Positions 43,849 through 51,937 of a stretch of 64,000 bases of DNA are shown one piece after another. Where the stretch lies: NCBI GenBank assembly GCA_041398565.1, contig JAWKUN010000003.1, positions 496,001 through 560,000 of the forward strand, given 5' to 3'. Numbering within the stretch: the stretch's first letter is position 1; each line of letters opens with the position of its first letter. The position numbers and the translations under genes are program-made. Origin of the DNA: DATGPD01 sp041398565. GTDB taxonomy: Bacteria; Planctomycetota; UBA1135; UBA2386. The notes under the pieces were generated by a model. The model saw only the letters and a list, made by a program, of their open reading frames with translations. It searched no databases and was not told the DNA's origin.

Positions 43849-44828
43849 CCGTCACCTATGTGGGCACCGACCATCACAACCCCGGCGACACGATCACCGA
43901 TCTCGGTGTGCGGGCACTGGTGTCGGCGATGTTCGGAGTCCACCATGCGACGCAGGTGATGTTGCGCGATGACGTGGACGTGTCGCGCTACGTGCTGGCG
44001 CCCAGCGACATCCTGGTGGTGTCGGGGACGCCGTGGCTCTGGGACGGCTTTCGTGACGCGCCGAAGGCGAGGCATCTGGCGGCGCTGCTGGCGCGCGACC
44101 GCAGCAGCCTGCGCTTGGCGCTGGGAATCGGCAGCTGCTACCTGCCCGGCGCGACGCCGCCGGCGAACACCGCTGCCGGGATCGAGCATCTGTTCGGGGC
44201 CTTCGACGCGGTGGTGTGCCGCGACGCCCTCGCCTACGAACTGTGCCGTCCGGTCCTGGGCGCGCGTGCGCACCTGCGAGCGTGCCCGTCCGTGCACGCT
44301 GCGGCGGCGCTCGGGATCGAGGGTCGAGCGCGAGAAGAGCTGGCACTCGTGTACGTCGATCCGCTGCACTGCTTCGGCAGCGACTACGTTCCGGCCGACG
44401 TGCAGCGGCAGGTGGCGCAGAAGCAGGTCGAGCTGCTGCGGCAGGGAGCGCACGCGGTGTGCATGACGGCGGTGGACGCGCGCTCGTTCCGCGCCCGCTT
44501 CGGCGAGCCGCACTGCGCCGACCGCAGCCCGCGCGCGATCCTGCGCACCCTGGCGAAGTACCGCCGGGTGGTCTCGGGCCGTGTGCACGGTGCCGTGCCG
44601 GCGCGCGCGCTCGGTGCCGAGGTCGAGATCTTCCCCCTCGACAGCCGGGTCCTGACCGCGACGCTGGTCGGTTGCCGCCCGATCGACCTGGGACACGATC
44701 TGGGCTTCGGACAAGCCGGCGAGCTCGCTGCCGTGCGTGCCGCCCCGACCGACGTCGCGACCGTGGCCCGTGACCTGCGGGCGTCCTTGGGCGCACGCGT
44801 GGCGGACTTGGCGGAGGTGGGGGCATGA
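43842..44828 (+). CDS. Polysaccharide pyruvyltransferase-like protein
   Basis: A 328-residue protein with a GT-B-like fold. The start YVGTDHHNPGDTITDLGVRAL has the N-x-GD motif of polysaccharide pyruvyl transferases. VVSGTPWLWDGF, LGIGSCYLPG and AVVCRDALAYELC follow in the expected order, and the closing RVVSGRVHGAVPARALGAEVE matches the SxRLHxxxxAL motif. It likely modifies the glycan made by its neighbours, by pyruvylation or a related transfer. It overlaps the previous gene by 7 bases and the next by ATGA, so the three are one operon. Confidence 0.75.
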   Translation: MLTVTYVGTDHHNPGDTITDLGVRALVSAMFGVHHATQVMLRDDVDVSRYVLAPSDILVVSGTPWLWDGFRDAPKARHLAALLARDRSSLRLALGIGSCYLPGATPPANTAAGIEHLFGAFDAVVCRDALAYELCRPVLGARAHLRACPSVHAAAALGIEGRAREELALVYVDPLHCFGSDYVPADVQRQVAQKQVELLRQGAHAVCMTAVDARSFRARFGEPHCADRSPRAILRTLAKYRRVVSGRVHGAVPARALGAEVEIFPLDSRVLTATLVGCRPIDLGHDLGFGQAGELAAVRAAPTDVATVARDLRASLGARVADLAEVGA

Positions 44829-46330
44829 CGGTGCAGTGGCTGTGGACGCCGCACGGAGACCAGCTCCTGACGACGCGCTTCATGCGCAACCGCACGCTGT
44901 TCGCGGCGCTGGCGCACGAGCTGCTGCCCCGGTTGCGGGAACGCGCCGGCCGGCCGTTGAAGGTCCTGGTGTGGGCGTGCGCTTCGGGGGCGGAGGCCTA
45001 CACCCTGCGTGCCGTCTGCCCGCGGGACTTGGTGGGCGAGGTGTGGGGAGCCGACATCCATGCCGACAGCATCGCCGAGGCACAGCGGGGCGTGTACACC
45101 GCCGGGTGCTGGCAAGCGCTGCTCGACCCCGAGCAGCCGCTTCTGCGCGCCGACGAGATCGAGGCGATGTTCGTGCTCGAGGTCGGCGGCGACGGTGACA
45201 CCCGCTACCGAGTGCGCGACGAACTGCGCGAAGGGGCGCGCTTCGTGGTCGCCGATCTCTTCGCGGCATCGAGCCCGCTGCCGAAGGCAGCGTTCGACGT
45301 GGTGCTCTGCAACAACCTGCTGTTGCACCTGCAACCACCCTCGGTTCTGCGGGCAGTGGAGCTGCTGCGCGCTTACGTGCGCGCGCCGGGGGCCATGGTG
45401 CTGTCGGGCTGCCGGCCCGACGTGCGGGCGCACGCGGCCGAGCAGTTCGCCTTGCGTCCCTGGCTGCATGCCGTCGACGCCATCGCCGATGGCTGGAACG
45501 GCGTGTCGTCGGCGTGGGACTTGTCGCCGCGGCCGGTGTGGGCGTGGCCGCCGGTGCCGCGCAGCGACCCCGACTACCTGCGCAAGCGTTGCGAGGTGTT
45601 CGAGGTCGATGCGGCCGTGCCGGCCGACCTCGGCGATCCTGCGCCGGCGCGCGGGTCGCGGCGTCGCGACGAGGCGACGTTCTGGCTGTTCGACCGTGCG
45701 CCACGCTGCCTACCCCTGCGCACGCTCGAGGAGATCTTCGCCGACCTGGTGTTCCGCGCCGACGCTGCGACCGTGCCGGCGCTGTACCAGGACAACTACT
45801 ATCCGGTCTACGAGGCGCTGGCGCGCTACCTGCAGCCGCGTCGCATCCTCGAGATCGGCACGCGCTTCGGCTATTCGCTGGTGCCTCTCGTCCTCGGCGC
45901 GCTGGCCCAGCGGCCACGGCATCTCCAGGTGCTGAGCATCGACATGGAGAGCTACGACAACGCGTTTCCGTGCAGCTCGCAGGAGGTGGCGCGCCGCAAC
46001 TTCGAGGCGTGCATCGGACCGCGCTGTGGCGACACCGAGGTCGAAGTCGACTTCGTCGTCGGCGACAGCCACGCCGTGCAGTTGCCCGAGTCGTGGCGCT
46101 TCGACCTCATCCACGTCGACGGCGACCACAGCGAACAGGGCGCGTTCCTCGACATCGTCGACTCCTTCGCCCGCCTGCAGCCGGGCGGGGTCATGATCGT
46201 CGACGACATCGACCAGCCGGACGTGCTTGCCGGCTACCGGCGCGCCGTGTCCCACCTGCGGCTGGACGCGGCCGACTGTGCCTTCGTGGCGCACAAGCAC
46301 GGGCTCGGCGTGCTGCGCGCGCCGATGTGA
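44825..46330 (+). CDS. Double SAM-dependent methyltransferase (CheR-like plus Methyltransf_24-like)
   Basis: A 501-residue protein. The N-terminal half (1-240) resembles the CheR catalytic domain: TRFMRNRTLFAAL, VLVWACASGAEAYTLR, VWGADIHADSIAEAQRGVY and FDVVLCNNLLLHL. No chemotaxis genes are nearby, so a role other than receptor methylation is likely. The C-terminal half (about 300-500) is a second methyltransferase: ILEIGTRFGYSLVPLVLG, LSIDMESY, FDLIHVDGDHSEQGAF and GGVMIVDDIDQPDV. Both probably modify sugars of the glycan made by this operon. Translation is coupled by ATGA. Confidence 0.82.
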   Translation: MTVQWLWTPHGDQLLTTRFMRNRTLFAALAHELLPRLRERAGRPLKVLVWACASGAEAYTLRAVCPRDLVGEVWGADIHADSIAEAQRGVYTAGCWQALLDPEQPLLRADEIEAMFVLEVGGDGDTRYRVRDELREGARFVVADLFAASSPLPKAAFDVVLCNNLLLHLQPPSVLRAVELLRAYVRAPGAMVLSGCRPDVRAHAAEQFALRPWLHAVDAIADGWNGVSSAWDLSPRPVWAWPPVPRSDPDYLRKRCEVFEVDAAVPADLGDPAPARGSRRRDEATFWLFDRAPRCLPLRTLEEIFADLVFRADAATVPALYQDNYYPVYEALARYLQPRRILEIGTRFGYSLVPLVLGALAQRPRHLQVLSIDMESYDNAFPCSSQEVARRNFEACIGPRCGDTEVEVDFVVGDSHAVQLPESWRFDLIHVDGDHSEQGAFLDIVDSFARLQPGGVMIVDDIDQPDVLAGYRRAVSHLRLDAADCAFVAHKHGLGVLRAPM

Positions 46331-46545
46331 CCTGGCGTCGGCGGGTGGGTTTTCGAGGGGAGAGCCGACGTTCTCCGCCACCCGCAACCTGCCCGACTCC
46401 CGTTGTGCCGGCGGCCATGGGAATCGCGCGGCGACAGGCTGCGTCGGCTCCGAGTTTCGCGAGCCTGACGCCGGGCAAGGCGCGTAGGTTGCGATCAACG
46501 GCAGCAGCGCCGACCGCGGCGAGGTCGATCTTGGAGTCTCTCGCG

Positions 46546-47319
46546 ATGCTTCCCACACGTTTCGCAATCGCAGCATTGGTTCTGTCCGTTGTGGCCCCTT
46601 CCGGAGCCAACCTCTTCGCGCAGTCCACGACCCAGCCGGTCGAGCCGCCGGCGGCGGAAGCGGTCGGCGAAAAGGGCAAGCCCCTCGACGTCCTCGCGAC
46701 GGCCAAGAAGCTGGCCACGACCACGTACGCGGGTTGGACCTACGGCAACGGCGAGCAGGACGGCACGAAGGTGATCGACTGCACCTGCTTCATCGCTGCC
46801 GTGTGCAAACAGCTGGCGCGGGAGAGCGGCAAGCCGTTGACCGGCGCGCAGACTGCCGCGATCAAGATCGCCAACCTCACCGACAAGGAGAAGGCGGGGC
46901 TGGCGAAGCTGGTCGCCGAAGGCGATCGCAAGATCCGCGGCGTGGTGACGGCGCTGGTGGATGCCGGGCTGGGCAAGGCGGTCGAACCCGAGGATGCGCG
47001 GGCCGGCGACCTGGTGCAGTACTGGTACCACGCGAAGGGCGACGCCAAGAACTGGCTGGGTCACGCTGCCATCGTCGAGTCGATCGACAAGGGCAAGGCC
47101 ACGCTGTTCGGCAGCCACAAGTCGACGCTGCGGCAGCGCGCCGACGGCAAGGACCAGCTCGAGGGCAACGACAAGGTCGACGTGAGCAAGGGTGGGATCG
47201 GCTCGGGGCCCGAGTTCGACCTGACCGATGCCAGCCGCAAGGTGTGGGTGGTGCGTTGGACGGCCACGGCCGCCGAAGCGTCGGCGCCGGCCAAGAGGAA
47301 GGCCCCGGCGAAGGACTAG
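46546..47319 (+). CDS. Exported NlpC/P60-like cysteine peptidase-fold protein
   Basis: A 257-residue protein with a signal peptide (to about ANLFAQ). The core has a papain-like pattern of NlpC/P60 or CHAP amidases: catalytic Cys candidate in VIDCTCFIAAVCKQL, then GDLVQYWYHAKGD and the His in WLGHAAIVESIDKGKATLFGSH read in two parts. There is an inserted helical segment between Cys and His. The tail is Lys/Ala-rich. It may cleave peptide crosslinks or act on another amide in the envelope. Confidence 0.68.
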   Translation: MLPTRFAIAALVLSVVAPSGANLFAQSTTQPVEPPAAEAVGEKGKPLDVLATAKKLATTTYAGWTYGNGEQDGTKVIDCTCFIAAVCKQLARESGKPLTGAQTAAIKIANLTDKEKAGLAKLVAEGDRKIRGVVTALVDAGLGKAVEPEDARAGDLVQYWYHAKGDAKNWLGHAAIVESIDKGKATLFGSHKSTLRQRADGKDQLEGNDKVDVSKGGIGSGPEFDLTDASRKVWVVRWTATAAEASAPAKRKAPAKD

Positions 47320-47395
47320 CCTGCCGGGGCCGACCGAGGCGGCCGGCTCCGCCGGATCGATCGCCAGCGCCTCGCGACGAACGTAGAGTGTCGGG

Positions 47396-48427
47396 ATGCA
47401 CGTCTCGCGTCTCGCGTTCGTCCTCGGCTCGGCTCTCTCGGCGCAAGGCGCCTCGCCGCCGGTGGACGTGCCCCCCGACGTGCCCCCGGATGTGGTCGCT
47501 CGGCCCGGGCGCTACCAGCAGCTCACCGAGCCGCCGTGCTCGTACTGCGCCACGCAGGACGAGAAGGGACTGGTCGCCCAGGGCGACCGCGTGGTGGCGT
47601 GGCTGCGCGCCAAGCATCAGGGTGGGGCGATTCCGGTGCGCCACTTCCTGGCGGCACCGCGCGTGATCAACGACACCTACGGCTTGTTCTTCTACGACGC
47701 CGACGGCGGCTACGTCAGCGCGTTCGCGAAGGACTACGGCTACGAGTTCTTCGGTTGGCGGCGCGGAGTGATGGTGGTGCGGTCGCGCGACGGCAGCCTG
47801 TGGTCGGCGCTGACCGGCGTGGCGTTCTCGGGCCCGAGCCGAGGCAAGGCACTGCCGCGCATTCCGAGCCTCACCACGACCTGGGGGCACTGGCTGCGGC
47901 TGCATCCGGAGTCGACGGCGTACGACATGTTCGACGGCAAGCGTTACCCGTCGGCAGACCTGCCGTCGGAACCGTGCGCGGAGGCACGCGCCTCGATGGG
48001 CGAAGTGGATGCACGCCTGCCCGCACTGGCGAGCGTCCTCGGCGTGCGCGTGGGCGACGACACGATGGCGTTCCCGCTCGACGGTCTGCCGGCGCGCGCG
48101 TGCCTGCAGGAAACCGTGGGGGGATGGTCGGTCGCTGTCTTCTTCTACGGCCCGACCGACACCGCCGTGGCCTGGCGCCGTGTGCTCGACGACCGCCGGC
48201 TCGACTTCTACGCCGACGACGTGTCGCCACCCACCGCGCCGTGGAAGGACCGCGCCACCGAGACCCGCTGGTCGCTGGCCGGGCGCGGGATCGACGGTCT
48301 GTTGCGCGGGCGCGAACTGCAGTGGGTCGAGTCCGTGCAGTGTCGTTGGTTCGCGTGGGTCGCCGAGCATCCGAAGACCAGGCTGTACGACGCGGCAGCG
48401 ACGCAGGACGCTCATGCGAAGAAGTGA
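47396..48427 (+). CDS. DUF3179 domain-containing exported protein
   Basis: A 343-residue protein. The N-terminus has a short hydrophobic segment and a Pro-rich linker. The body matches DUF3179: VINDTYGLFFYDADGGYVS, VVRSRDGSLWSALTGVAFSGP in parts, RIPSLTTTWGHWLRLHPESTAYD and the end VQCRWFAWVAEHPKTRLYD. The family is common in marine and planctomycete genomes and of unknown function. A CSYC pair near residue 49 could bind metal or form a disulfide. The next gene starts 14 bases inside its end. Confidence 0.8.
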   Translation: MHVSRLAFVLGSALSAQGASPPVDVPPDVPPDVVARPGRYQQLTEPPCSYCATQDEKGLVAQGDRVVAWLRAKHQGGAIPVRHFLAAPRVINDTYGLFFYDADGGYVSAFAKDYGYEFFGWRRGVMVVRSRDGSLWSALTGVAFSGPSRGKALPRIPSLTTTWGHWLRLHPESTAYDMFDGKRYPSADLPSEPCAEARASMGEVDARLPALASVLGVRVGDDTMAFPLDGLPARACLQETVGGWSVAVFFYGPTDTAVAWRRVLDDRRLDFYADDVSPPTAPWKDRATETRWSLAGRGIDGLLRGRELQWVESVQCRWFAWVAEHPKTRLYDAAATQDAHAKK

Positions 48428-49439
48428 TCCGAGGCGGGTCCTTTGGGCCGTCACCGCGCTCGCCGGCTGCGCCGCGCCCGGCGACGTCTCGCGCGGAGAG
48501 CCGCGTGCGGGCGCCGTCCTCACCAGTGCCGAACGCGTGGCGACGACGCTGCGCGCGCGCGCCGACGTCGTGTCGATCGTCGTGCGGGTGGTGGACGGCG
48601 ACGACATCGCCGCGGTCGCCGCGGCTGCCGTCGACGTCCGCGCGCACGGAGTACGTCTGGGCTACTGGATCGAAGTGGCGCGCGCGCCGTCGCTCGCCGG
48701 GACGCAGCCCGGATTGATGGCGAGCCTGCAGGGGCATGACGGTTGGCGCGCGCTGTTTCCCGATGCGCCCGTGCCCGCGCCCGGCGAGGTGGTGAAGGTC
48801 TTCCCCTATGTGCCGATCCTGTCGCGCGCTGGCTTCGCTGCGCAGAGCGCGCGCGTGCGGGCACTCCTGGCGGCACTGCCGTCAGCCGACGAGGTCTATC
48901 TGCACGGGCTGCAAGGGGCACCGTCGGCCTGTGGCTGTGGCCACCCGACGTGCCGTTGGGCGATGGACTACTTCGTGCGCGCGCCGGGGCGGACGCCAAT
49001 GGCTGGTCCCGAGCCCTACGGGCCGGGTGCGGCCGCCGCGTTCGCGGGCGAGGTCGCTGCGGCGGCCAAGGGGGCGACCGTGATCCCGGTCTGGGTGGGC
49101 GAGTGCGGCGCCGGCGACGCGCGCTGCCATGGCGTGCCGTGCTACGACGGGCGCTGCTGGTCAGCGCTCGCGGAGCAGTGGGCGCCGGTGGCGAGCGCGT
49201 TCGAACGTCTGGCCGTGTTCGTGCCCTCGGCGTCGATCGGGGTCGCGGGCGACGCGGTGCACACGCGCGACGCCGTGGCCGAGTTGGCACGGGTCGAACG
49301 CGCCGGTGCTCCCGCCGTGCGCATCGACGAGTCGCGCCTGGTGCCGATCGTCGAAGGGCCCGCTGCCGCGATACCCGGCGCGGTGGTCGCCGACGTGGCG
49401 CTGGAGCAGAGCTGGGAGCCGCGCCTGTGGCGGCCGTGA
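48414..49439 (+). CDS. Cysteine-rich exported protein of unknown function
   Basis: A 341-residue protein whose N-terminus has a lipobox-like ALAGCAAPG (Cys near residue 19). No family is recognised. It has an alpha/beta pattern reminiscent of a TIM barrel or GH-like hydrolase (VRLGYWIEVAR; LPSADEVYLHGLQGAP; VIPVWVGECGAGD). Two cysteine clusters stand out: CGCGHPTCRW and CGAGDARCHGVPCYDGRCW, likely disulfides or a metal site. It overlaps the DUF3179 gene by 14 bases, so the two are co-translated and may work together. Confidence 0.68.
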   Translation: MRRSDPRRVLWAVTALAGCAAPGDVSRGEPRAGAVLTSAERVATTLRARADVVSIVVRVVDGDDIAAVAAAAVDVRAHGVRLGYWIEVARAPSLAGTQPGLMASLQGHDGWRALFPDAPVPAPGEVVKVFPYVPILSRAGFAAQSARVRALLAALPSADEVYLHGLQGAPSACGCGHPTCRWAMDYFVRAPGRTPMAGPEPYGPGAAAAFAGEVAAAAKGATVIPVWVGECGAGDARCHGVPCYDGRCWSALAEQWAPVASAFERLAVFVPSASIGVAGDAVHTRDAVAELARVERAGAPAVRIDESRLVPIVEGPAAAIPGAVVADVALEQSWEPRLWRP

Positions 49440-49509
49440 GCGCAGCGTCGAACCCTGCCGAGATCCAGCGAGGGGCTGAACCCGCGACCGATCCGGCACC
49501 ACCTGTGTT

Positions 49510-49547
49510 CAGCGGTGGAGTCTGACTCCATCCGCTGCAACGCTGGT
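49510..49547. repeat. TGGAG/CTCCA hairpin repeat, copy 3
   Basis: CAGCGG-TGGAG-TCTGA-CTCCA-T-CCGCTG forms an 11-base-pair stem with one bulged T and a 5-base loop, followed by CAACGCTGG. It corresponds to 3887-3922. It lies 70 bases after the stop of the upstream gene and may help end transcription. Confidence 0.6.
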
Positions 49548-49564
49548 GCGATGGGCGGCGACCT

Positions 49565-49649
49565 GAGCCGAAGGCTCGCGATCGCGAAGGCGATCGCCAG
49601 CAACATGGCTCGGAGCGTGTACGCTCGATTCTCTCTCACGCTCTGAGTC
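49565..49649. repeat. Structured interspersed repeat, copy 3
   Basis: Nearly identical to copy 1 over its first 50 bases. The third stem is GGCTC (49607-49611) then GAGCGTG (49613-49619), against CACGCTC (49637-49643) then GAGTC (49645-49649). Compared with copy 1, two base pairs inside the stem changed on both sides, keeping pairing. A competing short hairpin GAGCGT-GT-ACGCTC also exists. It is placed between convergent genes. Confidence 0.75.
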
Positions 49650-49714
49650 GCCCGCCCATGGTTGGAGTGCACAGGCGCGGTTTCCGCGCCCACAGGCCAA
49701 GGTCCGCCGCGCGT

Positions 49715-50278
49715 TCAGCCGAGTGCGCTTCGCAGCTTCTGCAAGCCGGCGAACAGCCTCGACTTCACCGTGGACGGTGGCACACCGGTGATCTCGGCGA
49801 TTTCGTCGCGCGCGAGTTGCTCGGCGTAACGCAAGCGCAGCGCCTCTTGCTCGTCGACGGACAGGCTGGCGAACGCCTCCACCAGCCGCGCCTGCGACTC
49901 GGCGCGCACCAGCTTCGACAGGAAGCCGGTCTGGGTCGCGGCGATCGGCGTGGTGGACGGCAGTGGCACCGTCGCGTGGCGCCGGCGGCTGCGCAGCAGG
50001 TTGAGGCAGTGGTTGCGCGCGGTGGCGTAGAGCCAGGTGCGGAAGCGATCCGGCACGACGCGGCTCGCGAGCACCTTGGCCAGCACGTCCTGCACCGCAT
50101 CCTCGGCTTCGCCCTGGTCGCCGAGGTAGCCGAGGCACAGCCGTACCAACGCCGGGCGGTACTGCTGCTCGACCCACTCGCCGGCGCTCGGATCGCCGGC
50201 GCGCAGCCGCGCGATCCAGTCTGCCGACGGCTCGGTGGACTGCGACGGGCTCGGCCTCTCCGGTGGTGACCCGCTCAC
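49715..50278 (-). CDS. ECF RNA polymerase sigma factor (sigma-24 type)
   Basis: A 187-residue protein starting at GTG in a GTGA overlap with the kinase stop. Region 2 reads WVEQQYRPALVRLCLGYLGDQGEAEDAVQDVLAKVL and FRTWLYATARNHCLNLLRSRRR, each in parts. Region 4 reads LSVDEQEALRLRYAEQLARDEIAEITGVPPSTVKSRLFAGLQKLR, again in parts with a clear helix-turn-helix. It has no anti-sigma gene beside it; the upstream kinase is the likely regulator. Confidence 0.92.
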   Translation of the reverse strand: MSGSPPERPSPSQSTEPSADWIARLRAGDPSAGEWVEQQYRPALVRLCLGYLGDQGEAEDAVQDVLAKVLASRVVPDRFRTWLYATARNHCLNLLRSRRRHATVPLPSTTPIAATQTGFLSKLVRAESQARLVEAFASLSVDEQEALRLRYAEQLARDEIAEITGVPPSTVKSRLFAGLQKLRSALG

Positions 50279-51750
50279 CGCTGCTCCTGATTGGCCGTCC
50301 ACAGCATCCGTCGCTTTGCTTGCGTCATGGGAACGCGCATCGCCACCGGGCGTTCGTCGCCTGGACGCACCAGACTCAGATCGACGACGTCGCCCGGCGG
50401 GTACCCCATCCGGCTCATCAGCTCCACGAGGTCCTCGGTGATGCGCTTCCACCATGTCGGGCCGCAGGTCGCCTGCGCGAACGCGACGAGCCTGTCGCTG
50501 GTGACACCGTCGATGCTCATCAGGCGATACCACACGTCATCGTCCACTTGCACCTCGATCGCCCCGTCGTCTTCGCGCATGGCAGAGAAGGCCGACAGCG
50601 TCGGATAGCGGGTTGCGCGCACGCCGAACCACGGGGCTCGGTGGGACCACAGCCAGGCCGCCGCGACCAGCAGCGACAGCCCCGCAGCCAGCAGCCAAGC
50701 CCGGTGGGGCACGGCCCACCTCGACCGTGGCCGCTCGGAGCCCAGCACCGGTGCGCCCCGCAGGTGTCGTTCGATGTCGTCGGCCAAGGCGGCAGCGCTC
50801 GGGTAGCGGCGTTCCGGCGACTTGGCCAGCGCCGTGAGCAGGATGGCCTCGAGGTCGCCGCGCAGGCTGGCGTCGACGCTCGCGGGTGGGATCGGCGGTT
50901 CTTCGCAGATGGTGCGCACCGCGGTCGGCAGCGGTGCGCCGGCGACCGCGTGCGGCAATCGCCCCGTCAGCAGCTCGTACAGGACGACGCCGAGTCCGTA
51001 CACATCGGTGCGGCGGTCGACGAGAGCCCACTGGCCCAGCAGCTGTTCGGGACTCATGTAGGGCAGCGTTCCCAGCATGCGACCGCTCTCCGTGCGCCCG
51101 GAACCCAGGTCGCTGTCGGCGAGGCGCGCCAGGCCGAAGTCGAGCAAGCGCGGCGCGCCGTCGGCGTCGACCAGGATGTTGCTCGGCTTCAGGTCGCGAT
51201 GCACGACGCCGGCTTCGTGCGCGGCGTGCACCGCCGTGCAGATCGTGGCGAACAGCGCCAGTCGCTCGCGGCGGCCGAGGTGCGGCTCGCGCACGTGTTC
51301 CTGCAGTGTGCGGCCGCGCACCAACTCCATCGCCAAGAACGGCAAGCCCTGCTCGGTGCCGCCGATCTCGTACGCCGTGACGATGGCGGGGTGGTCGAGC
51401 CGTTGCAGGATCGCGCACTCGCGCGCGAAGCGCTCGCGCACGCGGGTATCGGCCAGGAACCACGGTTGGATGACCTTCACCGCGACCTCGTCGGGGCGAC
51501 CTGGGTGGCGCGCGGTGTACACGACGCCCATCCCGCCGGTGCCGAGCAGCCCGGTCACCTCGTAGTTGCCGATGCGCGCGGGCAGGCTGCCGGCGGGTAC
51601 CGCTGCGACCTGCGCCACCGCGCCGATGCCGGACCGTAGCTCGGCGACGCGGGCCGCATCCTCGGGATGGGCCGCCAGCCAGGCCGCGAGTTCGGGAGCA
51701 TCGCGGTCCACCCAGCTCCACAACTGCTCATCGGAGACGGGTTCGTGCAT
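50275..51750 (-). CDS. Membrane Ser/Thr kinase with envelope domain shared with the adjacent peptidase
   Basis: A 491-residue protein. Residues 1-55 are a Trp/Ala-rich acidic segment. The kinase domain at 61-335 is complete: LGTGGMGVVY (69-78), Lys92 in VAVKVI, HRD 184-186, DFG 204-206. One helix (351-368) crosses the membrane. Residues 386-488 are an extracytoplasmic domain with MRE, IEVQVDDDVWYRL, LVAFA, WWKRITEDLV, MG and VPMTQAKRRMLW. The same domain occurs twice in the secreted S41-type peptidase encoded divergently 187 bases away. It therefore probably senses the same ligand or the peptidase itself, and signals to the overlapping sigma gene. Confidence 0.9.
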   Translation of the reverse strand: MHEPVSDEQLWSWVDRDAPELAAWLAAHPEDAARVAELRSGIGAVAQVAAVPAGSLPARIGNYEVTGLLGTGGMGVVYTARHPGRPDEVAVKVIQPWFLADTRVRERFARECAILQRLDHPAIVTAYEIGGTEQGLPFLAMELVRGRTLQEHVREPHLGRRERLALFATICTAVHAAHEAGVVHRDLKPSNILVDADGAPRLLDFGLARLADSDLGSGRTESGRMLGTLPYMSPEQLLGQWALVDRRTDVYGLGVVLYELLTGRLPHAVAGAPLPTAVRTICEEPPIPPASVDASLRGDLEAILLTALAKSPERRYPSAAALADDIERHLRGAPVLGSERPRSRWAVPHRAWLLAAGLSLLVAAAWLWSHRAPWFGVRATRYPTLSAFSAMREDDGAIEVQVDDDVWYRLMSIDGVTSDRLVAFAQATCGPTWWKRITEDLVELMSRMGYPPGDVVDLSLVRPGDERPVAMRVPMTQAKRRMLWTANQEQR

Positions 51751-51762
51751 GGTGTGGGCGAG

Positions 51763-51768
51763 ATTGTA
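51763..51768 (-). promoter_or_regulatory. Candidate -10 box of the kinase-sigma operon
   Basis: TACAAT on the minus strand, 13 bases before the kinase ATG, implying a very short leader. No -35 hexamer recognised. Confidence 0.35.
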
Positions 51769-51937
51769 GGAGCCGCGGGCAGGACGGCGACGAGCTGCGG
51801 CCGCAACGGGGTCGGCGGGCTACCCTCCGGGACACCGCTGCGCGCAGAGTGGCGGGTCGAAATCGGCCGGGATCCGTGGCGGCGGGATTTTCACGCGCCG
51901 ACTCGGTCGGCGAGGTGTCCAGGCGTTCGTCTCAACC

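Noticed and set aside
44825..46330. Chemotaxis methyltransferase CheR
   Set aside because: CheR-like catalytic pattern, but it is fused to a second methyltransferase and located in a glycan operon; no chemotaxis genes nearby.
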